Source: JBNJEM01 sp051745935 (GTDB lineage Bacteria > Planctomycetota > Planctomycetia > Pirellulales > Pirellulaceae). Taken from it: a stretch of DNA of 11,418 bases. The notes below the pieces were generated by a model. The model saw only the letters and a program-made list of their open reading frames with translations. It was not told the DNA's origin and did not search any database. Positions 1 through 6,653 of the stretch are shown one piece after another (position 1 is the stretch's first letter; each line of letters opens with the position of its first letter). Both the position numbers and the translations under genes were made by a program. Location of the stretch: positions 1-11,418 of the forward strand of contig JBNJEM010000200.1 of the NCBI GenBank assembly GCA_051745935.1, in the 5' to 3' direction.

Positions 1-65
1 GTCACGAGGGCGAGTTTCTGGTCGGGCGGCAAGGCCCGCAGTGTTTCCGAAAGTGTCATAGCCAT
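1..65 (-). CDS. Start of an unidentified protein, cut by the left window edge
   Basis: An open frame runs leftward from an ATG at 65-63 to the window edge, giving 21 complete codons that read MAMTLSETLRALPPDQKLALV. A second in-frame ATG lies two codons in (59-57), so the start could be either. A promoter-like pair lies at 97-124 and would give a leader of about 25 nt. The Shine-Dalgarno is weak at best. The residues look like a normal hydrophilic protein start, without a signal peptide. The family cannot be told from so few residues. The call rests on the continuous frame and the upstream promoter-like sequence, and it would fail if the frame closes just outside the window. Confidence 0.5.
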   Translation of the reverse strand, partial: MAMTLSETLRALPPDQKLALV

Positions 66-96
66 GGATCCAAGATTTGAGACGCTTCACCAACAT

Positions 97-124
97 ATTG
101 TACCAAAAAGGTCGAAAAAGTCAC
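97..124 (-). promoter_or_regulatory. Candidate sigma-70-type promoter for the leftward gene at the left edge
   Basis: On the minus strand a TACAAT -10 hexamer (102-97) is preceded after 16 bp by GTGACT (124-119), which shares TGAC with the TTGACA consensus. Transcription would begin near position 90, about 25 nt before the ATG at 65. The surrounding DNA is locally AT-rich. This is a consensus match only. Confidence 0.35.
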
Positions 125-187
125 ATCCAGGTGCGACAGGCATCGCGTGGGTATTAAATCGGATAACAGACATATGTGCCGAATTTT

Positions 188-245
188 CTCGGCGGTAACC
201 CCGGCTACTGCCGAGCTTTTTCGGTGGTAACCGGTTACCACCGAA
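188..245. promoter_or_regulatory. Two adjacent palindromes, LacI-family-like operator pair
   Basis: Positions 220-245 form a perfect 26-bp palindrome with core TGGTAACCGGTTACCA and a central CG. Positions 188-215 form a second, imperfect palindrome (outer arms CTCGGC/GCCGAG) that shares the CGGTAACC half-site. The two centres are 31 bp apart, close to three helical turns, so two bound dimers would face the same side of the DNA. Palindromes with a central CG and AACCGGTT-type arms are typical of LacI-family operators; that family assignment is inference. The pair lies 60-120 bp upstream of the candidate promoter of the leftward gene at the left edge. No regulator gene is visible in the window. 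Confidence 0.5.
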
Positions 246-527
246 TTGTTTCTGCAGCCGGGGTTGCAGCCGCACGCGAAACGTATGCACTTGTACACAT
301 TCGTGTGAACCGCATCGACTTGATTTTAAACTTACTGGGATTTGAGGCGGGGGGCAATGACTGAGAGTGGAGACTGAAAGCAGACATGCTGATTTTTGGC
401 CTGGTTTTCGCCGTGGCTTGGCGCCCCTCGTCATGCCCGTTGGGACTTCCGGGGGCTCCTTGTGGAACCGCTACCACATTGCCCAGCATCCATGGTGCGG
501 AGTTGACATTTGAGGGCGCGCAAACAA
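246..527. other. Intergenic stretch with no supported gene
   Basis: This stretch lies between the palindrome pair and the terminator of the leftward genes. Short frames exist on both strands, but none has a credible ribosome binding site together with a recognisable protein. I see no tRNA, repeat or further strong hairpin. Confidence 0.4.
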
Positions 528-551
528 AAACGGGCGAATGGACGCCCGTTT
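528..551 (-). terminator. Rho-independent terminator for the leftward genes
   Basis: A 9-bp perfect stem (AAACGGGCG at 528-536, CGCCCGTTT at 543-551) encloses a 6-nt loop. Read on the minus strand, the stem is followed by a T-rich tract (TTTTTGTTT). It sits 66 bp past the stop of the leftward gene at 617-1012, the right place to end that transcript. A second GC-rich hairpin lies just before it at 561-586. Confidence 0.75.
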
Positions 552-560
552 CGCTGGTTT

Positions 561-586
561 CCGCCAGGCCTTGCGCGGCCTGGCGG
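561..586 (-). terminator. GC-rich hairpin forming the first half of a tandem terminator
   Basis: A perfect 10-bp stem (CCGCCAGGCC at 561-570, GGCCTGGCGG at 577-586) has a 6-nt loop. It has no T-run of its own on the minus strand, but it lies 9 bp ahead of the hairpin with a T-tract at 528-551. It could act as a pause or 3'-end protection hairpin for the same transcript. Confidence 0.5.
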
Positions 587-616
587 GCATTGGGGATTTC
601 TTCTCGGCGCCGGCTC

Positions 617-1012
617 TCAACGCCAGGGCCCTCTCACGTAGTAGACGCCGAATTGATCGGTATGGCCGGGCCAGCGGGGCGTGGCACGAAACGCACGTCC
701 CCGGCCAGTTGAGTCGCCCGGATAGGGGCGCGAGAACTGGTGATAGATGGGCACCATCTCCGTCTGCGCCACTCCCCAGCTGTGACGGGTTTGCATATTC
801 GCCACCGGCGGCACGACCAATGCGGTGGGAGCGCCCTGAGGGTGATAATAGTATTCGCCGTGCCAGGGCATGGTTCGCGCGAAGCGTTCGCCCCAGCGAT
901 TGGCGATCGCTCGGCGGCCGCCTATTGCCCAGCGGTTTCCGGCCGTGGCCTTGTGTTCAACCAGAATCAGGGCGGTGGCTCCCACGATGAGGCAGATCAA
1001 GATTCGTTTCAT
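617..1012 (-). CDS. Small exported Tyr/Trp/His-rich protein of planctomycete type
   Basis: 131 residues. The start is an ATG at 1012 with GAGGGA nine bases upstream. The N-terminus is a clear Sec signal peptide: basic MKR, hydrophobic core at residues 4-18, and probable cleavage after ATA or TAG near residues 24-25. The mature part of about 105 residues is rich in W, Y, H, R and P. It contains WHGEYYYHPQG (50-60), a hydrophobic PTALVVPP stretch (62-69) and MQTRHSWGVAQTEM (73-86), with no Cys. This matches a type of short exported hypothetical protein I associate with planctomycetes, and its function is unknown. It lies downstream of another leftward exported-protein gene (1244-1768), 231 bp away, and is followed by a tandem terminator. 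The two may be co-transcribed, but the hairpin at 1042-1085 separates them. Confidence 0.78.
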   Translation of the reverse strand: MKRILICLIVGATALILVEHKATAGNRWAIGGRRAIANRWGERFARTMPWHGEYYYHPQGAPTALVVPPVANMQTRHSWGVAQTEMVPIYHQFSRPYPGDSTGRGRAFRATPRWPGHTDQFGVYYVRGPWR

Positions 1013-1041
1013 GGTTTAGGTTCCCTCGTATAGAACGGTAC

Positions 1042-1085
1042 GTTGGCGGCGAGCTCCGGGAGGAGAACCAACGGGCTCCGCCAAC
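1042..1085 (-). promoter_or_regulatory. Long inverted repeat in the leader of the small exported-protein gene
   Basis: GTTGGCGG (1042-1049) and CCGCCAAC (1078-1085) pair perfectly. After a 2-nt bulge they extend by AGC/GCT, enclosing about 20 nt. The repeat ends 30 bp upstream of the ATG at 1012. It has no following T-tract, so it is not an obvious intrinsic terminator. It could be a leader structure or a weak stop for the upstream gene. Confidence 0.35.
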
Positions 1086-1243
1086 GGGTCGGCTCACTTT
1101 GGCCCCTCTGGGTGCGTTATGACGTATTGCCGGCCAGGCAGCCGCCCATTGCTCGCCCGTGGGCTGGCTCCGGGGCCAAGAGCGTTCAGCGAAAGAACGA
1201 TACCGTGCCGCATGCCATGCATAACTCGCGCTCGGGGGGGCAT

Positions 1244-1768
1244 TCAATGGCCGAGCCAACTGCGTAGCGGTGGGCGATACCACGAAATACTGGTTCGGGT
1301 CAGACCGCGACCGCCGTTGTAGTAGCGGTAGTAGGCTCGGCGGTGCCGATACAAGAGTTCGTGGGGCATGAAGGGCTGGTAGGTATAATACGTTTGTCCG
1401 ACAACGGGTGGGACCCGATGTGGGGCCGGGTACATGTTCGCGGGAACGCCGCCGCACGCGCCAGGGACGTAGTAGTCATAAAACAAGTCCGGTTGTCCGT
1501 AGGTTCGGGGGCGGCAGTTAACCACCTGCGTTCCATTAAGCGAAGAGTTGCGCTGGAGCCACCCACGGCGCTCTGGGCAGGGCACGGAGGTCGCCGAGGT
1601 GGGGTGTTCAACCATCGTGTCCGAGGGGGCTGCTTCGAACTGTTCAGGCGCGTCCGGCTCCGGCTCCTGCTCCTGCCCTGTGGCATAGGGTGTGGGAAGC
1701 AGGCCAAAACTGGCCGTGGCGTAGACCGCGGCAACGAGCACGAGTGTGTTTGCAAAAGTCCGACGCAT
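1244..1768 (-). CDS. Exported Tyr/Pro-rich protein of planctomycete type, function unknown
   Basis: 174 residues. The ATG at 1768 has a strong Shine-Dalgarno (AGGAGGA on the minus strand, 1783-1777) eight bases upstream. Residues 1-30 form a signal peptide (MRR, hydrophobic segment 8-25, likely cleavage near residue 30). An acidic, low-complexity linker (about 32-60, EQEPEPDAPEQFEAAP) follows. The C-terminal half is compact and aromatic: FYDYYVPGACGGVPANMYP (97-114), VGQTYYTYQPFMPHELLYRH (123-142) and AYYRYYNGG (145-153). Three Cys (64, 85, 105) remain in the mature protein and could form a disulfide. The layout resembles hypothetical exported or surface proteins seen in planctomycetes. No catalytic motif is visible. 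It is leftward and upstream of the other small exported-protein gene, so the two may be co-expressed. Confidence 0.78.
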   Translation of the reverse strand: MRRTFANTLVLVAAVYATASFGLLPTPYATGQEQEPEPDAPEQFEAAPSDTMVEHPTSATSVPCPERRGWLQRNSSLNGTQVVNCRPRTYGQPDLFYDYYVPGACGGVPANMYPAPHRVPPVVGQTYYTYQPFMPHELLYRHRRAYYRYYNGGRGLTRTSISWYRPPLRSWLGH

Positions 1769-1834
1769 CGAAACGCTCCTCCTGGGATGCGGGGGTGGGC
1801 GACTGGCTTCCGGAATCCCGGTGGCATTGTGGGA

Positions 1835-1845
1835 TGGTAACCGGT
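1835..1845. promoter_or_regulatory. Isolated copy of the TGGTAACCGGT operator half
   Basis: The 11 bases TGGTAACCGGT are identical to the first 11 bases of the core of the palindrome at 220-245, but the right half is not conserved. It lies 67 bp upstream of the ATG at 1768, where a promoter for that gene would be expected. This may be a degenerate site for the same regulator, or chance. Confidence 0.25.
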
Positions 1846-2592
1846 GGCTCGCCTCGCCGACTGGGGACTAAAGGTGGGGGCTCACAGCCGGCCGAGCGGT
1901 GGGTCGCCCGGGGCTCTTCCATGGGCATGCGGTGACACACCGACTGTAACACCGCTAATAGGTTTTCTCGGTCAGTCGGGCGGCAGGAGTGAATCTTTCT
2001 TTGCTCATTGGCGCAAACGGTTCAAAGGGCCTTGGAGTCGGCAAGAGCCGGGCTGGGATAACGAGCATCTAATCGTTATAATCCTCGTAACGAGTAGCAC
2101 TTTGTCACGGCCAATAAAAAGATAAAACATTCGGGTGGGCACTGGTTCCGCCAGTTTTCTTTCGCCTACTTGGCAAGGTTGCGATAGCGGAGCCCGTACT
2201 GCCCGCTCCCAAGGTTAAGGCGTGACAAAAGCACGAGTTTTGCCGTATGCGTCACGAAATCGCAGCGGATATGACTTGAATCCAGCATGCCCATGCCCCC
2301 GCCGCGCGGGGTGGGTTTTGTCCGCTCGGGGCTTGTGTTAGTTTTGCCCCACAGCGGTTTCGCGTTTGGCCCATCCGCCGGTTAACTCCTCCTCCTCCGC
2401 CGGAGGGGGGTAGTGCCGTGGGGCATCGCGGTGAGCCGGTTGTCTGGTCCAGCTGGAAACTGCCCTTTCCCGGGCGGCCCCGGGGACACAAGGTTTTCTT
2501 GGAGCGGACGGAGCATCGCGTGGCCGTGGGGCGGTATCATGAGCCGCCCGTAATGGCTGGTCCGCTGCGAACGGCTCCAGTAATAGTTCGTA
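1846..2592. other. Long spacer between the leftward and rightward gene blocks
   Basis: I find no convincing gene here. The short frames overlap each other on both strands and lack recognisable protein features. Visible structure includes an AT-rich, promoter-like patch around 2058-2092, an inverted repeat CGTGAC/GTCACG (2221-2226 and 2251-2256) with CAAAA/TTTTG nested inside it, and a pyrimidine run of CTC repeats that folds back on a G-rich run near 2386-2407. Confidence 0.4.
2058..2082 (+). promoter_or_regulatory. AT-rich patch with TATAAT and an inverted repeat
   Basis: A perfect TATAAT (2077-2082) overlaps the right arm of an inverted repeat ATAACG/CGTTAT (2058-2063 and 2074-2079). The best -35 at standard spacing is poor (TGGGAT, three matches). 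TAACGAG recurs just downstream. It may be a regulated promoter in the spacer, but no gene starts close after it, so the call is weak. Confidence 0.2.
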
Positions 2593-2697
2593 ATACTTCA
2601 GGCGGTTGGATTTGTCCGGGCGGAACGCTGCCCGACGCAAGCCGTCCTCCCCGTTGGTCGGGCTCGCGGCGGACAAAGTCATCCGCGACCGGTATAA
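2593..2697 (+). repeat. Dispersed 105-bp repeat, copy 1, upstream of topoisomerase VI B
   Basis: It begins ATACTTCAGGCGG and ends GACCGGTATAA. It is about 90% identical to copies at 7709-7810 and 8871-8975, with a few substitutions and single-base indels (this copy has one extra C in its C-run). The best conserved part is the right half, GTTGGTCGG through CCGCGACCGGTAT. That half contains a foldable segment TCGCGG...CCGCGA with an inner GAC/GTC pair. The outermost bases ATAC/GTAT are inverted. No transposase gene and no clear target duplication are visible. It reads toward the topoisomerase VI B gene. Confidence 0.9.
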
Positions 2698-2698
2698 T
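2670..2698 (+). promoter_or_regulatory. Promoter-like end of repeat copy 1, facing topoisomerase VI B
   Basis: CGGACA (2670-2675, four matches to TTGACA) is separated by 17 bp from a perfect TATAAT (2693-2698). Transcription would start near 2705 and give a leader of about 125 nt before the TTG start at 2833. The same pair recurs at the right end of the other two copies, with -10 sequences TATGTT and TATAAG. Confidence 0.45.
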
Positions 2699-2832
2699 CC
2701 TGTCTAGTTCAATCCATCCGTTGGCTGATGCGATGAAACGCCTTTCTCCCTCGTGTGGGGGCCCATTTTTCGCCGAGTCGGTCCCTATCTTTCCTGAACA
2801 AGAAGTCATTGTAGGTGAAGGAGTACCAAGCA

Positions 2833-4971
2833 TTGGCATCCGGTAAGGTCAAGAACAAGAACGCACATCGTGGGGACTCCTCCAGCGGCCGAGGGGGTTC
2901 AAGTTCGGCAGCTTGCCAGCAGGCGAAGTCCGCCGGTGGGCAGTCGTCCAACGGCAAGCCGAAGCGGCGCGCGAACGCCGAGTCGATGGGGCGGAAGCAG
3001 CGTGATATTTCGGTGAGCGAGTTTTTTGCCAAGAATCGGCACCTGCTCGGCTTCGACAATCCGCGGAAAGCGTTGTTGACCACCGTCAAGGAGGCGGTTG
3101 ACAATTCATTGGACGCCTGTGAGGAAGCGCGGATTGTCCCTGAGATTTGGGTGCACATTGAGCAGACGGGGTCGAGCCGGTTTCGGGTGGCCATCCAAGA
3201 CAACGGGCCTGGCATTGTAAAGAAGCAGATTCCGCTCATTTTTGGCAAGCTGCTTTACGGATCCAAGTTTCACCGATTACGGATGAGTCGGGGGCAACAG
3301 GGGATCGGCATCAGCGCGGCTGGCATGTACGGCATGTTGACCACGGGCAAGCCGATCAAGATTATTTCGAAGATCTCGGTCCGCAAACCGGCCCATTATT
3401 ACGAATTGCAGATTGACACGAAAAAGAACGTGCCTGAGATTCTCAATGGCAAAGGAGACGGGGTGGACATCCCGCCGGGCGAGGCGGGGCTGAAGTACAT
3501 GAAACAGCACGGGATTGAGTGGGCTTCGCACTACGAGCCGGAAGAAGAGGGGGCCCAGGCGAAGGACGTGCGGAGCGGAACGCGAGTCACGATCGAGATG
3601 GAGGGAAAGTATCAACGGGGACGGGGCAGCGTGGATGAGTATCTGGAGCAAACGGCGATTGCCAATCCCCATGTGACCTTGCACTATGTCGATCCTGAAC
3701 ACAACGTTCACACGTATAAGCGGTCCACCATGGTGCTGCCAACGGAACCGAAAGAGGTCAAGCCGCACCCGTACGGCGTTGAATTGGGACGGCTGGTGAC
3801 GATGCTCAAGGAGACCAAGTCCGGAACGATTACCCAATTCTTGGGCAATGCGTTCTCCCGGGTCAGTCCGTCGGTGGCTCGTCGCATTTGTGAAACCGCC
3901 AAGCTGAGCACGCGGGCGTCGGTGCGCCGCATCGGCCGCGAAGAGGCGGATTCACTGTATCAGGCGATTCAACAGACGAAAATACTGGCCCCCGCGACTG
4001 ATTGCGTGGTTCCGATCGGCGAGGAGCTGTTGCTCAAGGGATTGCACCATGTGGTACCGGCCGAGTTTTACTGTGCCGCCACCCGTCCGCCGGCTGTTTA
4101 CAGTGGAAACCCATTCCAGGTGGAAGTCGCCTTGGCGTATGGCGGCGGAAACACGGTGAAGAAAGTGTCCCGGGAACTCCTGACCGAGCTGCTCGGCGAG
4201 AGCGACGCTCGCACGCTCCGCCAATTCCTGGTCAACACCTTCGATGGCCTGGGCACGGGCGGAGCGGAACGGATCCTGAAGGAGGGGAACTTTGGCACGC
4301 GCCAGTCCCCCTCCAAGTTGTCGAAAGAAGAGATCGGTCGACTACACCACGCCATGCGGAACGTGAACATTTCCGAGGGCCAGCAGATGCAGGTGCTCCG
4401 TTATGCCAACCGCGTTCCGCTCCAGTTCAAGCAACGGGACTGCGCCATCACGGAAGCGGTCATGAACACGAACTGGCGCTCTTATGGGCTGTCCCAGTCC
4501 CGAGGGGCATTGCCCCAAGGTCCCATCAGCGTGATGGTTCACATTGCCAGCGTCTGGGTCCCTTTCACCAGTGAATCGAAGGAGGCGATCGCGGGCTATC
4601 CGGAGATTCACAAGGAATTGCGGCTGGGGTTGCAGACGGTGGGGCGAAAGCTGGGGATGTACTTGCGACAACGGAGCCGCGTCAAGCAGGAAGGCGAGCG
4701 GCGGAATACGTTTCTCAGGTATCTAGGCGAAGTGGCCCGGGCGGTCAGCGAGTTGAACGGGGTCGACGAGAAGGAAGTTTTTTCACAGCTCATGGAGGTG
4801 GCCAGGCGAAAGACCGCTGAAGCGGATACTCGCTTGGACAAACGTGGACGCAAAGTGGAAGAGAGTGCCCCGGACTATGGAGACAATGTGCTGATCGTCG
4901 ACCAGGATCCGGAGGAACTGTTGCAGCAAAACGGCTTGTCGGGTCGGGATTCGCAAGAGACGCTGTTCTGA
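2833..4971 (+). CDS. top6B: DNA topoisomerase VI subunit B (ATPase subunit)
   Basis: ATP-binding subunit of the type IIB topoisomerase, whose dimerisation on ATP drives passage of one DNA duplex through a break made by subunit A. I chose the TTG at 2833 (712 residues) because AAGGAG lies nine bases upstream. A GTG at 2815 gives 718 residues with a poorer site, and an ATG at 2986 would remove the basic, Ser/Gly-rich N-terminal tail. In TTG numbering: GHKL/Bergerat ATPase with the N-box EAVDN (E87, N91), DNGPG (123-127) and GQQGIG (154-159); H2TH domain about 321-384; transducer from about 415, with RPPAVYSGNPFQVEVALAYGG, YANRVPLQF and the switch lysine K583 in SESKEAIA. An insertion at about 440-518, inside the transducer, resembles a second H2TH. 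The protein is longer than the roughly 530-residue crenarchaeal form. The TopoVI-A gene follows 412 bp downstream. Confidence 0.95.
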   Translation: MASGKVKNKNAHRGDSSSGRGGSSSAACQQAKSAGGQSSNGKPKRRANAESMGRKQRDISVSEFFAKNRHLLGFDNPRKALLTTVKEAVDNSLDACEEARIVPEIWVHIEQTGSSRFRVAIQDNGPGIVKKQIPLIFGKLLYGSKFHRLRMSRGQQGIGISAAGMYGMLTTGKPIKIISKISVRKPAHYYELQIDTKKNVPEILNGKGDGVDIPPGEAGLKYMKQHGIEWASHYEPEEEGAQAKDVRSGTRVTIEMEGKYQRGRGSVDEYLEQTAIANPHVTLHYVDPEHNVHTYKRSTMVLPTEPKEVKPHPYGVELGRLVTMLKETKSGTITQFLGNAFSRVSPSVARRICETAKLSTRASVRRIGREEADSLYQAIQQTKILAPATDCVVPIGEELLLKGLHHVVPAEFYCAATRPPAVYSGNPFQVEVALAYGGGNTVKKVSRELLTELLGESDARTLRQFLVNTFDGLGTGGAERILKEGNFGTRQSPSKLSKEEIGRLHHAMRNVNISEGQQMQVLRYANRVPLQFKQRDCAITEAVMNTNWRSYGLSQSRGALPQGPISVMVHIASVWVPFTSESKEAIAGYPEIHKELRLGLQTVGRKLGMYLRQRSRVKQEGERRNTFLRYLGEVARAVSELNGVDEKEVFSQLMEVARRKTAEADTRLDKRGRKVEESAPDYGDNVLIVDQDPEELLQQNGLSGRDSQETLF

Positions 4972-5383
4972 TGATGGAAAAGCGGCGGCGTGAATAAGCC
5001 ACCATGGCGTGGCGAGGCCGCCATTGAGATTCGCGGATGTCCGCCCTTTTCGCCGTTGCCTGATCTCGTACTACTTTGCCGCCAAGTTCGCCCCAGGCGG
5101 GGATATCGCAACGTAGGGGAAGGGGAAGTTTGTCGTTGCTGTTCACGGGTGCCGCTACGCGGCCTGGACACGCAAGGCCCACATGGATGCCGCGGGCTTG
5201 TCCCGTGGTGGTTCACGCTCGCCGCTACAATTCTCACCTTGAACAGCCTTCCTTCAAGATGTGCAACGGAAGCGCGAAGATCCGCGGATATCAGTCTCTT
5301 GCCCGTGAACGGTTACGGTTTGTCGTCGCCGGCAATCGTCGATTGGCTAACGTGTTGGGTTGAATGTAGATAGGAAGACAGAC
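4972..5383 (+). other. 412-bp gap between the two topoisomerase VI genes
   Basis: Frames on both strands cross the gap, but none looks like a real protein. Just after the B-subunit stop a GGCGGC/GCCGCC pair (4984-4989 and 5017-5022) encloses a small CCAC/GTGG hairpin; without a T-tract this is not a clear terminator. Two imperfect copies of a GTTCAC...GCCGCTAC motif lie around 5140-5226. An imperfect palindrome CCGTGAAC/GGTTACGG (5303-5318) lies 66 bp before the subunit A start. Topoisomerase VI subunit genes are often adjacent, so a gap of this size suggests separate translation control or a separate promoter for subunit A. Confidence 0.4.
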
Positions 5384-6547
5384 ATGGCCAAGAAATCGCG
5401 GCGTCAAAAAGCTGCCGTTTCCAAAAAAGAAACTGGCGATTCGGTAACGTTGAACAAGAAGGACAGACGTACGCTCGATTCGCTCCGAACCGTCGCCGAC
5501 GGCGTGGTGGAAAAGGCCCGTCATAAGCGTGCCCCCCACCTCGACATCCCCTCCCGCTCGCTCGGCAACGTCCGCTACAACAAAAGCAAACGCTTTATTG
5601 AAATGGGGAGCGGGAAGAATCGCCGCGAATTGTTTAACCTGTCGCAAGCGAAAAGCTATATGCAGACGCTGCTGGTCAGCAGTGGCTGCAAACGGCTGAT
5701 CGAACAGGGCAAAACAACCAGCATTCGTGGTCTGTTTTACTTGCTCAAGCATACCATCGATGGCACCAAGGAGGAGACGTTCGACGAACAATCGGATTGC
5801 GACCCCATCATCGAGGACGTCGAGGTGACGCTCACCGCCATGCGAGAGGAACTGCACCTGTACGCGAAGAACGCCGGTTCCATGGTGGGGCCCATTACCG
5901 TGATCGATAGTGGCGACGAGATCGATTGTTCACGCATGGGATCCGGCGGATACAGTATTCCGTCGATTGTGGAACCCGATGTCGTCCAGTTCAAGGAACA
6001 CGACGCGGAATTCATTCTGCATGTCGAAAAAGACACGGTTTGGCGCCGATTCAATGAAGACAAATTCTGGAGGAACTACAATTGCATCCTGACCCATGGC
6101 GGCGGACAACCTCCACGTGGCGTGCGCCGGCTGCTGAACCGGCTTCATAACGAACTGAATTTGCCCGTCTACTGCCTACTCGATAACGATCCTTGGGGAT
6201 ACTATATCTACAGCGTTATTAAACAGGGCTCGATCAATCTGGCCTACGAGTCCAAACGCATGGCCATACCCGACGCCCGGTACCTCGGTCTCCGCAGCAA
6301 GGATCTGGTTCGCTGCGAGTTATCTCCCAGCGTAAGAATCAACTTGAAAGAGAGCGATATCAAACGGGCCAGGCAGATCGCGAAATATCCGTGGTTTGAA
6401 AGGAAAAAGGCCTGGCAGAAGGAAATCGAACTGATGCTCAAAAACGGCTTTAAACTGGAAGTCGAAGCGTTGATCAGCAAGGACATCAGTTACGTGACCG
6501 ACACGTATGTCCCCGAGCGTCTGGAGGATCAAGACTTCCTCGATTAG
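5384..6547 (+). CDS. top6A: DNA topoisomerase VI subunit A (Spo11-like cleavage subunit)
   Basis: DNA-cleaving subunit of topoisomerase VI, related to the meiotic nuclease Spo11. It attacks DNA through a tyrosine and stays covalently bound to the 5' ends. 387 residues from the ATG at 5384, which has AGGAAG six bases upstream; a TTG at 5360 would add eight residues but has no comparable site. The first 60 residues are basic and Lys/Arg-rich. The winged-helix (CAP-like) domain has the active-site motif TTSIRGLFY, with Y119 as the expected catalytic tyrosine. The Toprim domain carries the metal-binding acidic residues in FILHVEKD (E215) and LLDNDPWGYYIY (D267, D269). Length and motif order fit the family well, and the enzyme looks intact. 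Its partner is the B subunit encoded upstream. Confidence 0.95.
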   Translation: MAKKSRRQKAAVSKKETGDSVTLNKKDRRTLDSLRTVADGVVEKARHKRAPHLDIPSRSLGNVRYNKSKRFIEMGSGKNRRELFNLSQAKSYMQTLLVSSGCKRLIEQGKTTSIRGLFYLLKHTIDGTKEETFDEQSDCDPIIEDVEVTLTAMREELHLYAKNAGSMVGPITVIDSGDEIDCSRMGSGGYSIPSIVEPDVVQFKEHDAEFILHVEKDTVWRRFNEDKFWRNYNCILTHGGGQPPRGVRRLLNRLHNELNLPVYCLLDNDPWGYYIYSVIKQGSINLAYESKRMAIPDARYLGLRSKDLVRCELSPSVRINLKESDIKRARQIAKYPWFERKKAWQKEIELMLKNGFKLEVEALISKDISYVTDTYVPERLEDQDFLD

Positions 6548-6600
6548 CACCAACGTTGATGCCGTCCTGGAGTCGGAAAACCAATGCTTGCCGCGTGAGC

Positions 6601-6621
6601 GGGATGGGCGGGATGGGCGGG
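6601..6621 (+). repeat. G-quadruplex-capable tandem GGGAT/GGGC run
   Basis: Five GGG triplets (6601, 6606, 6610, 6615, 6619) are separated by loops of 2, 1, 2 and 1 bases, from a short tandem repeat of GGGATGGGC. This satisfies the usual G4 motif on the plus strand, 53 bp after the stop of topoisomerase VI A. Folding in DNA or RNA is predicted only. Confidence 0.65.
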
Positions 6622-6653
6622 CGCGGCGTCAAATCCAGCGAGAAACGTGAAAT

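Noticed and set aside
957..1457. Minus-strand frame of 166 codons between and over the two small exported-protein genes
   Set aside because: It overlaps the 3' half of the gene at 1244-1768 and the start of the gene at 617-1012 in another frame, has no signal peptide or good start site, and has arginine/proline/serine-rich shadow composition.
2385..2408. CTC-repeat pyrimidine run followed by a G-rich run, considered as an intrinsic terminator
   Set aside because: The stem is short and not followed by a T-tract on either strand, and no gene ends nearby.
2338..2682. Minus-strand frame of 114 codons in the spacer before topoisomerase VI B
   Set aside because: Its N-terminal part (GEDGLRRAAFRPDKSNRLKY) is only the reverse reading of repeat copy 1; the same peptide-like string recurs at copy 3. 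No other protein feature is visible.
4990..5373. Frames of 95-130 codons on both strands in the gap between the topoisomerase VI genes
   Set aside because: They overlap one another, lack convincing ribosome binding sites and recognisable motifs, and look like chance frames in GC-rich DNA.
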